Shown here: one piece after another, positions 17,064 through 25,423 of the stretch
How the letters are laid out: every line of letters begins with the position of its first letter
Numbering within the stretch: the stretch's first letter is position 1
Assembly: GCA_036746315.1 (NCBI GenBank)
Contig: DAIOEK010000003.1
Coordinates: 62,001 to 126,000, forward strand
Length of the DNA: 64,000 nt
Source of the DNA: DAIOEK01 sp036746315
GTDB lineage: Bacteria > Chloroflexota > Anaerolineae > Anaerolineales > Anaerolineaceae
Reading direction: 5' to 3'
Notes under the pieces: model-generated
What the model was told of the DNA's origin: nothing
The model's database searches: none
The model's input: only the letters and a program-made list of their open reading frames with translations
Translations under genes and position numbers: made by a program

Positions 17064-17079
17064 AGCCGGCAATCTCCGG

Positions 17080-18645
17080 TTAAATCCGCATCACCGCACG
17101 GATATCCTTCCACACAATCGCCAGTACCGCCACTCCTGAAGCGCCCATCGCCAGAGCGGCGCTCACCCAGGCGGATAACGGCAGCCACTTTACCAATCCA
17201 AACACCAGTATTCCACCTGCGATACACGCGGCTACCGAACGCGCCGCTGTACCGCCGAGCAAAATCCGCACCTGATATTTTCTCCACAAGAGATAGAAAA
17301 GCAGGATCATCTCGACCATAAAGGCGATCGAGGTCGCCCAGGCAATACCCTCTACATGGCCCGAAGGAGCCAGTGGGATACCGGCAGCGATAAAAACCAC
17401 GCCGGTTACCACGGATGTGAGCAGCGGAATCAAAGCATTTTGTCTCGCATAGAAAGCCCTGGCGCCCACTTCGATGACCGAATGTGCCAGAAGCCCGGCC
17501 AGGTAAGCCTGGGTCGCCAGCATCACCAGTTCCGTACCCGCATCGTCAAAGCCGAAAGCCAGCTTTACCAGCGGGGAGAGCCCAAGAGACAGGATCACCG
17601 CCACAGGCAGGGTCAATGCCAGGAGATAGGCTGTGCACTTTTGAATGGCAGTGGAAAATGCCTCCCAATCCTTGCGGGCGGCGCGTTCTGCCAGGGTGGG
17701 TAACAGAGCCGTCCCCAGCGTGGTGCCGATCAGCGTTTCGGGCACCTGCATCAGCATCCAGCCATAGGTAAGCGCAGAGACCGCCCCAGTGCCCAGAGCG
17801 GATGCGAGATTGTCGCGTGCAATAAAGATCAACTGGATGAAGAGCATGGTCAACAGGCGTGGTCCAAGCAGTCGCAACACCTTGCGTACTTCCTCCGTAT
17901 TCAACCCCAGGCTGGCGGTCCAGGTGAACCGGTAGCGCACCAACCCCGGAATTTGGATGAGCAAATGCAGGATCGCCCCCAGGATCACTCCGGTTACCAA
18001 ACCGTGGATTCCCATACCGAAGGCGGGCAGGGTAATGGGGCCAAATGTCAGTCCTGCGGAAGGTGCCAATATGCCCGCTCCAAAGATCTGTCCGGCATTG
18101 TACAACAGCGGCGCCAGGGCGGGGAAAAGGAAGTGCTGATTAGCCTGCAAGCCCGCCATCACCAGCCCGCTGATGGAAAAGATCAAGGTGGCGATCAGAT
18201 TCAGCCGCATCAGTTCTGCCACCAACTGCTGCTGTTCGGAATGAAAGCCGGGTGCTATCCCCAGTCTCCAGCCCACCAGTGGTCCAGCAAAAATGGCGAT
18301 GATCACCGCCAGCACACCGGTCACCAGAAAAGCCAGGTTGGCAATCCGCGAAAACAATTGCCAGAAGGCCGGACGACCATCACGGGTGAGCACTTCGCTC
18401 AACACCGGGATGAGGGCAATTGCCAGTGCTCCACCGGAAATCAAGGCAAAGAGCAAATCCGGCAGGTTGTTGGCCGCATTGAAGGCATCCAATTCTTCGG
18501 ATAAGCCAAACACCCGCGCAGTCAGCACCTGCCGAAAAATGGCAATAACCTTGTCGATGGCAAAGAATACCAACAGCAGTAATGCCGCCCGGGAGACTTG
18601 CGACAACTGGATGGATGATTTTAGCTTTTGAAAGGTCTTCTGCAT
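17080..18645 (-). CDS. murJ: Lipid II flippase MurJ (MviN family)
   Basis: The 521-residue protein has about 14 hydrophobic helices and the family start AIDKVIAIFRQVLTARVFG..ELDAFNAANNLPDLLFALISGGAL (split at the dots). MurJ moves lipid II across the cytoplasmic membrane for peptidoglycan synthesis. The ATG at 18645 is preferred to a TTG one codon earlier, with AGAGG 5 nt upstream. It follows the S9 peptidase gene by 13 bp, so the two are likely co-transcribed. Confidence 0.92.
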   Translation of the reverse strand: MQKTFQKLKSSIQLSQVSRAALLLLVFFAIDKVIAIFRQVLTARVFGLSEELDAFNAANNLPDLLFALISGGALAIALIPVLSEVLTRDGRPAFWQLFSRIANLAFLVTGVLAVIIAIFAGPLVGWRLGIAPGFHSEQQQLVAELMRLNLIATLIFSISGLVMAGLQANQHFLFPALAPLLYNAGQIFGAGILAPSAGLTFGPITLPAFGMGIHGLVTGVILGAILHLLIQIPGLVRYRFTWTASLGLNTEEVRKVLRLLGPRLLTMLFIQLIFIARDNLASALGTGAVSALTYGWMLMQVPETLIGTTLGTALLPTLAERAARKDWEAFSTAIQKCTAYLLALTLPVAVILSLGLSPLVKLAFGFDDAGTELVMLATQAYLAGLLAHSVIEVGARAFYARQNALIPLLTSVVTGVVFIAAGIPLAPSGHVEGIAWATSIAFMVEMILLFYLLWRKYQVRILLGGTAARSVAACIAGGILVFGLVKWLPLSAWVSAALAMGASGVAVLAIVWKDIRAVMRI

Positions 18646-18658
18646 CAAACCTCTGATC

Positions 18659-20518
18659 TTATAAATTGGTTTTCAGGAACTCTTCCATAATGCTGTAATA
18701 GCTTTCCAGGGTCTCGCTTTTACGCCAGCCGTGTCCCTCGCCTTCAAAACGCACATACCGGTATGGAACTTGATTCTTTTCCAGGCAGGCAACGATTTCC
18801 TCGGTTTGCGTGATGGGTACCACCGGGTCGTCAGATCCATGAAACAGCAGAATCGGGTCGCAGATCTGATCCGCGCGGTAGATGGGGGATCGCTCCTGCA
18901 TCGCGGTTGCGCTCTCCTGCGGTGGACCGATCAGAGAGTCGTAATAATGTGATTCGAACTTGAAGGTTTCATCCACAATGCTGCCCAGGTTGGCAACCCC
19001 ATAAGCGCAAATTGCCGCCCTGAACCTGCCCGGGTAGCTGATCAGCGTATTCAGCACAGTGAAACCGCCGGCACTGCTTCCTTTGAGAATGATCCGATCC
19101 GCATCCGCCAATCCGCTGGATTGTAAGAAAGCAACCGCAGAGAGTGTATCCTCCACATCGCTAATCCCCCAATTGTTGTCCAGCGCTTCGCGATAACTGC
19201 GTCCGAAACCGGTACTGCCCCGATAATTCAGGGAAAGGTAGGCAAAACCCCGGCTGGTGAAGAAAGCCGTATCGGCGGAGAAGTTTGCCTGCACCTGTGA
19301 AGTGGGTCCGCTATGCACATGCAGGATAACCGGCGGCAGCCCCTCCCCGTCATACTGCGGGTGGGTGGGGGAATAAAAAATGCCAAAGATCTCCCCTGCT
19401 TTTGTGTTCCAGGATACCGGCCTGGCATCCGGTAGTTCATCGGCTGTGATCGTCTCAGGCATGCCGGTGCGGATAATCGACTGGCGGTTGCCTTCGAGAA
19501 CGAGCAAGCGTGGGGTATGCTTCGGCGAGGATGCTAACAAGGCGATTCTGCCATCCGATGGGTTGATGGAAATCTGCGCCAGGTAGGTGTAGGGAGCAGT
19601 GCACAACTGCTGCACCTCCCCGCTAAAGATATCCACTTTCCAGAGAACGCTGAACCCTGCTTCATTCCCGATGACATAAATGCCACGGGAATCCGGCGCC
19701 CAGCCAATCACTCGCATCCCCTGCAACCAGGCCGGGATCAGCATCGACTTTCCAGTGAGGATTGGTCGTTTCTGCCCACCGGAAACGGATGACAACATCA
19801 GACTGTCCCATTCATCCACATTTTCCAGCCAGGCAAGCCACTTGCCATCCGGTGAGAACTCCGGCTGAAAAATGGGTGTGTGTTCATCGCCCGCCAGGCA
19901 GGCAACCTGATCCACTTGTCCGCTGGCGGGGTCAAACCGCGCCTTCATCAACCGGCTGCCCTGCCAGGGCATTTGCGGATGAGACCATTCCACCCAGGCA
20001 ATCGATCCCCCCAGTGGATGCCATACCGGCTGCATATAGAAATCCGCCCCCTGGGCAGCAATCCGGCAATGTACGTCCGCTTCCTGCAGGCTCACAACCA
20101 TCAAACGGTCGTTATCATCCTCAACGTGGATATACAGGGCAAATCTGCCGTCGGGTGAAAGGGAAGGCGCTGCGGATGCGCCACCAGCAGAAACAACCAG
20201 CCTGGGCACCCCCCCGCTGACGGAATGGACGAAAAGTCCGCCATCCTTGTCGACAAAAGCAATCCACCCTTCCCTGCAGGAAAAATCGCCGCCGCCATAG
20301 AACAGCCCACCCCGGATTTTGTGCTCGTACGTTAAATCACGATATCCCTGCTGGGCGTCATGACTGACCAGAGCGGTACGGTCGCTGCGCTTCTCCAGCC
20401 AGAGTAGCTGCCCACCGCTCCACTGCGGATCGACCAGACCGGTTCCACTGCCCATCCAGTCTGGCGTCAGATGCGAGGTCCATGTGCCAAAAGGTCGTTT
20501 CGTTCTTTGTTGACTCAT
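18659..20518 (-). CDS. S9-family (prolyl oligopeptidase type) peptidase
   Basis: The protein has 619 residues from the ATG at 20518 (GAGGAA 5 nt upstream). An N-terminal seven-bladed propeller with SPDGRF and SPDGKW repeats precedes an alpha/beta-hydrolase domain. The catalytic triad is visible: Ser in GSSAGGF, Asp in HGSDDPVVP, His in GEGHGW. No signal peptide is visible, so it is probably cytoplasmic. It would cleave oligopeptides or acyl-peptides. It lies upstream of murJ in the same direction. A TATAAT at 20544-20549 serves as its -10. Confidence 0.9.
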   Translation of the reverse strand: MSQQRTKRPFGTWTSHLTPDWMGSGTGLVDPQWSGGQLLWLEKRSDRTALVSHDAQQGYRDLTYEHKIRGGLFYGGGDFSCREGWIAFVDKDGGLFVHSVSGGVPRLVVSAGGASAAPSLSPDGRFALYIHVEDDNDRLMVVSLQEADVHCRIAAQGADFYMQPVWHPLGGSIAWVEWSHPQMPWQGSRLMKARFDPASGQVDQVACLAGDEHTPIFQPEFSPDGKWLAWLENVDEWDSLMLSSVSGGQKRPILTGKSMLIPAWLQGMRVIGWAPDSRGIYVIGNEAGFSVLWKVDIFSGEVQQLCTAPYTYLAQISINPSDGRIALLASSPKHTPRLLVLEGNRQSIIRTGMPETITADELPDARPVSWNTKAGEIFGIFYSPTHPQYDGEGLPPVILHVHSGPTSQVQANFSADTAFFTSRGFAYLSLNYRGSTGFGRSYREALDNNWGISDVEDTLSAVAFLQSSGLADADRIILKGSSAGGFTVLNTLISYPGRFRAAICAYGVANLGSIVDETFKFESHYYDSLIGPPQESATAMQERSPIYRADQICDPILLFHGSDDPVVPITQTEEIVACLEKNQVPYRYVRFEGEGHGWRKSETLESYYSIMEEFLKTNL

Positions 20519-20543
20519 TATCTTCCTCGGGTACAATTTCGTC

Positions 20544-20549
20544 ATTATA
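20544..20549 (-). promoter_or_regulatory. -10 hexamer for the S9 peptidase-murJ unit
   Basis: TATAAT on the minus strand, 25 nt before the ATG at 20518, with a weak TTCCGG 17 nt upstream. Confidence 0.5.
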
Positions 20550-20687
20550 GCCTACTTGAAAACCCACCCGGAAAGCTGTTACAAACTTATTGGATAGTGT
20601 AGCACGGTTCGCCGATTCCATTATTTTCAGGTAGAATAAGTTTTGAATGGAATAAAAAATAAACAGTTTGAAAATTCAGGGAAACCT

Positions 20688-21434
20688 ATGAACAAAAAAG
20701 AATCTGCACAAGACGAAATTGAGAATTATAAAAAGAAACAGCAATGGGGTCCGTTCCTGATCGGGGCGCTTGCCGTACTGCTGGTGGTTGTAGGTATTTT
20801 CGTGGTAATCTTCTGGATGACCGGCGATCAGAGCAAACCTCTGCTGCCTTTTCTTGCCAGCAAAACGCCTACTCCCACCAATACCGCCACACCCACTCCG
20901 GTCACCCCCACCAACACTCCCACCGAGACGCCTACCGAGACTCCCACACCAACCATTACGTTAACCCCCACAGCATCCGGACCTTTTGAGGTCGTCGTCC
21001 AGGAGAACGATACCTGCTTCGATCTGGCGGAAAGGTACAACACCAATCTTGCAGTGCTGATCAAGTTGAACGAGCCCCAATATGGAGCGAACTGCCTCAT
21101 TTCTGTCGGCGCCAAAGTGCTCATTCCCCCGCCCGGTGCCGAACTGCCCACCCCGACTCCGGTGGATCTTACACAGTTGGTCAAGGGGTATATCTTCCGT
21201 GGATATGCCGTTCAGCAGGGCGAAATACTTTCCACCATCGCCGAAAAATTCAACAGCACTGTGGATGCGATTATCCAACAAAACAAGTTGACAGATCCCA
21301 ACAGTATTTATCTCGGTCAGCTGCTGGATATTCCGGTGAACTTGGTCACACCGGTCCCCACCACTGCCAATACCAGTACGCCGACCGGTACTCTGCCCGC
21401 GACAGCGGCTCCGGTGGCAACCGCCACGCCCTGA
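20688..21434 (+). CDS. Membrane-anchored protein with two LysM domains
   Basis: From the ATG at 20688 (GGGAA upstream) the 248-residue protein has a short charged N-terminus, one transmembrane helix (about 20-44) and a TPTPT-rich spacer (about 55-95). Two LysM modules follow: VVVQENDTCFDLAERYN...LIPPPG and YAVQQGEILSTIAEKFN...LLDIPV. LysM binds N-acetylglucosamine chains of peptidoglycan. Inference: an envelope protein that attaches to the cell wall from the membrane. It is divergent from the S9 peptidase and followed by a strong terminator. Confidence 0.87.
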   Translation: MNKKESAQDEIENYKKKQQWGPFLIGALAVLLVVVGIFVVIFWMTGDQSKPLLPFLASKTPTPTNTATPTPVTPTNTPTETPTETPTPTITLTPTASGPFEVVVQENDTCFDLAERYNTNLAVLIKLNEPQYGANCLISVGAKVLIPPPGAELPTPTPVDLTQLVKGYIFRGYAVQQGEILSTIAEKFNSTVDAIIQQNKLTDPNSIYLGQLLDIPVNLVTPVPTTANTSTPTGTLPATAAPVATATP

Positions 21435-21449
21435 TCAAGCGATCATTGC

Positions 21450-21480
21450 AAAGAGCCGCCCCGAAAGGGCGGCTCTTTGA
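21450..21480 (+). terminator. Rho-independent terminator after the LysM gene
   Basis: A 12-bp perfect stem (AAAGAGCCGCCC / GGGCGGCTCTTT) closes a CGAAA loop. The T residues belong to the stem end; no longer T tract follows. Confidence 0.8.
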
Positions 21481-21506
21481 TAATATTATTCACACGGTAA
21501 AGTCCA

Positions 21507-22217
21507 ATGCAGTCACCTGAAGCTCTTCCATCAAAAGATCAAGACGGTACAACACAGTACCGCTGGATTGACCTTGTCACTTCGGCGTTTGTTGCCGTGT
21601 TGTTGATATCCAATGTCGCTTCAACGAAAATCCTGCAATTGGGTCCCTTCTCTTTTGATGGCGGCACCATCCTCTTTCCGCTGGCTTACATCTTCGGAGA
21701 CATCCTCACCGAAGTGTATGGGTACCGCAGATCACGGCGGGTAATCTGGACTGGCTTCTTCTGGATCCTGGCAGCCGCCGCGGTATTTTCCATCGTTGAC
21801 CATCTCCCCCCCGCCCGGGGGTGGGAATTGCAGGATAGCTTTCACAGCATTCTCGGGCAGACTCCGCGCATCGTGATCGCTTCACTATTGGCATATTTCG
21901 CCGGTGAATTCAGCAACAGCTTTACGCTGGCAAAGATCAAAATTCTCACGCGCGGCAAATACCTCTGGGTTCGCACCATTGGCTCCACGTTGGTGGGAGA
22001 GGCAGTGGATACTATCATTTTCCTTGGGGTGGCTTTCTGGGGAGTACTGCCCCCCACTTTATTGGTAACTGTGCTTATTTCCAACTTCATATTTAAAGTC
22101 GGCACGGAAGCGCTTTTTACTCCAATCACTTATTGGGCAGTTAACCAACTCAAACAGGCTGAGAATGAAGATTATTTCGATACCAACACTAATTTCAATC
22201 CGTTTTCCAGCCATTAA
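21507..22217 (+). CDS. Queuosine precursor transporter (YhhQ/VUT family)
   Basis: The 236-residue protein has about six membrane helices and the family motifs VLLISNVASTKILQLGPF, GGTILFPLAYIFGDILTEVYGY and GEAVDTIIFLG. YhhQ-type proteins import preQ0/preQ1, precursors of the tRNA base queuosine. No preQ1 riboswitch is visible in the short 28-bp leader after the preceding terminator. There is no Shine-Dalgarno sequence before the ATG. Confidence 0.88.
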   Translation: MQSPEALPSKDQDGTTQYRWIDLVTSAFVAVLLISNVASTKILQLGPFSFDGGTILFPLAYIFGDILTEVYGYRRSRRVIWTGFFWILAAAAVFSIVDHLPPARGWELQDSFHSILGQTPRIVIASLLAYFAGEFSNSFTLAKIKILTRGKYLWVRTIGSTLVGEAVDTIIFLGVAFWGVLPPTLLVTVLISNFIFKVGTEALFTPITYWAVNQLKQAENEDYFDTNTNFNPFSSH

Positions 22218-22265
22218 CGCTGTTAGTTTCCATTTGCAATAACCATATACAAATATCCAATTACC

Positions 22266-22294
22266 TTGCACTGGTATTATTTGGATGTTATTAT
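22266..22294 (+). promoter_or_regulatory. Promoter of the zur-znuACB operon
   Basis: TTGCAC (22266-22271), a 17-nt spacer, and TATTAT (22289-22294). The Fur-type operator begins at the last base of the -10. Confidence 0.7.
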
Positions 22295-22316
22295 TGATAA
22301 CGATTATCATTATCAA
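22294..22316. promoter_or_regulatory. Fur/Zur-type operator
   Basis: The inverted repeat TTGATAA-N9-TTATCAA contains 17 of 19 matches to the classical Fur box GATAATGATAATCATTATC. It covers the transcription start of the operon whose first gene is a Fur-family regulator, so autoregulated repression in metal-replete cells is expected. Confidence 0.8.
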
Positions 22317-22331
22317 CAAAGAAGGACTGTC

Positions 22332-22772
22332 ATGTCAACAAGAGATCAGGAGCATTGGTTGGAAGCTCTGCGCGAGAGTGGCTACCGCATTACCCCACCG
22401 CTCACCGTCGTTGTAAAAATCATGGCGGGGTGTGCACAGGTGATGGACGCACAGGATATTTTCATCCAGGCACGAAAAACCCTGCCGGAAATCGGTTTAA
22501 TGACCGTATATCGCGCACTTGAGAAATTGGAAGAGGTCAAACTCGTTCAACGCGTGCATCAACCAAAAGGTTGCCAGGCGTTTGCGCCAGCCCCGCTGGG
22601 ACACCAGCATCTGCTTTTGTGCCTGAAGTGCGGGCGAATCGAATACTTTAGCGGAGACGATCTGGATGCCTGGTTCAGCGGCATCGCCAGGGATAAAGGC
22701 TACCGCGTTACCGAACATTGGTTACAGCTATTTGGCTATTGTACATACTGTCAAACGGAGAAACCTGCATGA
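22332..22772 (+). CDS. zur: Fur-family regulator, probably Zur
   Basis: The 146-residue protein has the Fur winged-helix (SGYRITPPLTVV...MTVYRALEKLEEVKLVQRV) and two zinc-structural CxxC pairs, CLKC and CTYC. HQHLLLCLKCG is the usual dimerisation and metal site. The assignment to Zur rather than Fur or Mur rests on the linked znu-type ABC genes and is inference. The ATG at 22332 follows GAAGGA. Its stop overlaps the next start (ATGA). The operator just upstream indicates autoregulation. Confidence 0.82.
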   Translation: MSTRDQEHWLEALRESGYRITPPLTVVVKIMAGCAQVMDAQDIFIQARKTLPEIGLMTVYRALEKLEEVKLVQRVHQPKGCQAFAPAPLGHQHLLLCLKCGRIEYFSGDDLDAWFSGIARDKGYRVTEHWLQLFGYCTYCQTEKPA

Positions 22773-23716
22773 ACCGGTTTTTTGTTATTTTTGTATCACT
22801 GACTTTACTCATTACCGCCTGCACACCGCAAGCCCTGGTGAAAACCGGGGATGCTTTGCAGGTGATAGCCATTGAATCTTTCCTGGGTGATATTGCACAG
22901 CAGGTTGCCGGGGATAGACTGTCCATCCAAACACTGATCCCTGCCGGAACAGATCCGCACGCGTTCGAACCTTCACCGCAGGATATTGTGAAATTAACCA
23001 ACAGCAAGGCCATCATTATCAATGGCGCCGGTTTTGAAGCCTGGCTCGACAGCAGTTACCAGTCCAATCTGCAGCAACAATTGATCATTGATGCCAGCAA
23101 GGGTTTAACCATTCGCGAGCAGAATGAGGCAGAGCATGCAGACGGCGAGGAACAATCCGCAGGGGAGACCGGACACCTTCACGAAGAAGGCGATCCCCAT
23201 TTCTGGCTGGACCCCACTAACGTCATCCGCTATGTAGAGAACATCCGCGATGGATTGGCGCAGATTGACCCGGCGGGTAAGGAACAATACAGCCGGAATG
23301 CAGCCGCATATATCGAGCAACTCAAAGAATTGGATGTCTGGATTCAGTCGGAGGTCAGCGCTATTCCTCCCGAAAAAAGAATCATGATCACCAACCATGA
23401 ATCGTTTGGCTATTTTGCTGATCGCTATGGCTTTCGCATTATTGGCACCATTATTCCAAGTGTCACCACCGGATCCTCACCCTCTTCACAGCAACTGACC
23501 GATCTGATAACCAAGATGCGGGAAAACGATGCCCACGTCATTTTTCTGGAAACTGGCTCCAACCCGCAGCTTGCCAATCAGATTGCCAGCGAGACCGGAG
23601 CACGGGTGGTGGAAGACCTCTACACACATTCGATTACGGCCCCGGATGGGAATGCACCTTCCTATCTGGACATGATGCGTTGGAATACCCGATTGATTGT
23701 GGAGGCGCTTAAATAA
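22769..23716 (+). CDS. znuA: Zinc (or manganese) ABC transporter substrate-binding lipoprotein
   Basis: The 315-residue lipoprotein (lipobox LITAC) belongs to the cluster A-I metal-binding family. Visible metal ligands are H in DPHAFEPSP, H in EGDPHFWLDP, and H in ITNHESFGYFADRYG, followed by the conserved GSSPSSQQL and ETGSNPQLA. A short His/Glu-rich loop (EAEHADGEEQSAGETGHLHE) precedes the second ligand, as in zinc-binding ZnuA proteins. It delivers the ion to the ZnuB permease. Start overlaps the zur stop by 4 bp. Confidence 0.9.
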   Translation: MNRFFVIFVSLTLLITACTPQALVKTGDALQVIAIESFLGDIAQQVAGDRLSIQTLIPAGTDPHAFEPSPQDIVKLTNSKAIIINGAGFEAWLDSSYQSNLQQQLIIDASKGLTIREQNEAEHADGEEQSAGETGHLHEEGDPHFWLDPTNVIRYVENIRDGLAQIDPAGKEQYSRNAAAYIEQLKELDVWIQSEVSAIPPEKRIMITNHESFGYFADRYGFRIIGTIIPSVTTGSSPSSQQLTDLITKMRENDAHVIFLETGSNPQLANQIASETGARVVEDLYTHSITAPDGNAPSYLDMMRWNTRLIVEALK

Positions 23717-23719
23717 CCC

Positions 23720-24529
23720 ATGAAAAACAATACAGAAATCAATAATTCGCCTGCACGCCTGGATTTTCACCAAGTGTCGGTAAACTTCGATGACAAGCAG
23801 GTCTTGCAGCAGATCACCTTTCAAGTTCCGCATGGTGCCAGGATCGCCGTGGTGGGGCCAAACGGTGCCGGTAAATCCACACTGTTCAAGGCGATGGTTG
23901 GCTTGCTGCCGGTAAGCGCCGGCGAGATATTCATCCACGGCAAGCCGCTTGGCCACCATATGGATTGTGTCGCCTACATTCCACAAAAGGAAGAAGTGGA
24001 TTGGCGCTTTCCGGTTACAGTCCGCGATGTGGTCATGATGGGGCGTTTTGGAAAAATCCGCTGGTTCCAACCGCCCAGCCAGGCGGACCACCAGGTGGTA
24101 CGAAAAAGCCTCGCCATGATGGATATCTATGACCTGGCGGATCGTTCGATCAACCAGCTTTCCGGTGGACAACAGCAGCGGGTGTTCCTGGCGCGCGCAC
24201 TTGCCCAGCGCCCGCATATCCTATTGATGGATGAACCCTTCAACGGGGTCGACTTTTCCACCCAGGAAGCAACGCTCCAACTTCTCGATGACCTGAAAAA
24301 GGAGGATGTCACCGTCATTGTATCCACCCATGATTTGAATCTGGCTCGGGAAAGATTTGAGCTGGTCCTTTTGCTCAACCGCAAACTGATTGCCTTTGGT
24401 CCCCCAAGTGAGGTGTTTTCCACCGAATTGATCCAGAAAGCCTTTAACACCCAGGTAATGATGTTGGACGGAGCCATTGTTGTCGATCAATGCTGCGGGC
24501 ACGACCATCATGAGGAGGACGCCGCATGA
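23720..24529 (+). CDS. znuC: Zinc ABC transporter ATPase
   Basis: The 269-residue ATPase has Walker A GPNGAGKST, Q-loop IPQKEEVDW, signature LSGGQQQR and Walker B ILLMDEPF, with the switch His in STHDLN. The C-terminus ends in a His/Cys cluster (CCGHDHHEE), a plausible metal contact. It overlaps znuB by 4 bp (ATGA). Confidence 0.92.
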   Translation: MKNNTEINNSPARLDFHQVSVNFDDKQVLQQITFQVPHGARIAVVGPNGAGKSTLFKAMVGLLPVSAGEIFIHGKPLGHHMDCVAYIPQKEEVDWRFPVTVRDVVMMGRFGKIRWFQPPSQADHQVVRKSLAMMDIYDLADRSINQLSGGQQQRVFLARALAQRPHILLMDEPFNGVDFSTQEATLQLLDDLKKEDVTVIVSTHDLNLARERFELVLLLNRKLIAFGPPSEVFSTELIQKAFNTQVMMLDGAIVVDQCCGHDHHEEDAA

Positions 24530-25359
24530 TTGAATGGCTCATTACCCCGTTTTCTTATGCCTTCATGCAGCGAGGTCTGGCTGCCGGGTTGATCGTCGGC
24601 ATTTTGTGTGCAGTCATAGGTTGTTATGTTGTGCTTAAAGGAATGGCATTTCTGGGCGATGCCATGGCACATGCCATCCTCCCCGGCATTGCAGTCGCTT
24701 ATCTGCTGCAGGGCAACCTGCTGATCGGCGCATTGGTAGCCGCTATTCTCGTGGCGCTTGGCATCAGCTTTTTCTCCCGCGAAGGCACCATCAAGGAAGA
24801 CACCGCCATTGGCATCTTCTTTGCTGCCGCCCTGTCGTTGGGCGTGGCGCTGATCAGTTCGATTCGCACCTATGCTGTGGATCTTTCCCACATTCTGTTC
24901 GGAAATGTGCTCGGGGTCAGTGTGAACGATCTGCTCCTTACTGCCGCCCTGGCTGTTTTTGTTCTCCTGATGATTTTTGCTTTCTACAAATATTTTTTGG
25001 TGGTGTCATTCGACCCGATCCTTGCGGCTACGCTGCGCCTGCCGGTCGGTATTCTGCGTACCTTCCTCATGGTCCTGCTTGCGCTCACGGTGGTCGTCTC
25101 CACGCAGACTGTGGGGGTGGGGCTGGTGGCAGCCATGCTGGTCACACCAGGGGCGACGGCATACCTGCTCACACGCCGGCTGCCCTCCATGATGGTACTG
25201 GCGGCTTTGTTTGGCGCCCTTTCCAGTATCGTGGGCTTGTTCGCCAGTTACTACCTGAATATTGCATCCGGGGCGGCAATCGTACTGAGTGCCACCTTGT
25301 TTTTCTTGATCGCCTATTTTTTCTCGCCGCAAAAAGGTCTGCTTTTCCGAAACAAGTAA
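24526..25359 (+). CDS. znuB: Zinc ABC transporter permease (ABC-3 family)
   Basis: The 277-residue protein has about eight hydrophobic helices. The ABC-3 motif GDAMAHAILPGIA with its histidine is present, along with SVQTVG-like TQTVGVGLVAAMLVTPGATA. It forms the channel with ZnuC. It is the last gene of the operon; no clear terminator follows. Confidence 0.92.
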   Translation: MIEWLITPFSYAFMQRGLAAGLIVGILCAVIGCYVVLKGMAFLGDAMAHAILPGIAVAYLLQGNLLIGALVAAILVALGISFFSREGTIKEDTAIGIFFAAALSLGVALISSIRTYAVDLSHILFGNVLGVSVNDLLLTAALAVFVLLMIFAFYKYFLVVSFDPILAATLRLPVGILRTFLMVLLALTVVVSTQTVGVGLVAAMLVTPGATAYLLTRRLPSMMVLAALFGALSSIVGLFASYYLNIASGAAIVLSATLFFLIAYFFSPQKGLLFRNK

Positions 25360-25423
25360 AACCTTTGAGCGTTACAACTTTTGGCAGTTTGATTCGTAAT
25401 TGGAATATAAGGAGTAATTCATC

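Noticed and set aside
21479..21506. preQ1 riboswitch before the queuosine-precursor transporter
   Set aside because: The leader is only 28 bp after the terminator and has neither the stem nor the A-rich tail of a preQ1-I element.
23486..24217. 243-codon minus-strand frame over znuA-znuC
   Set aside because: Shadow frame of two confidently identified genes.
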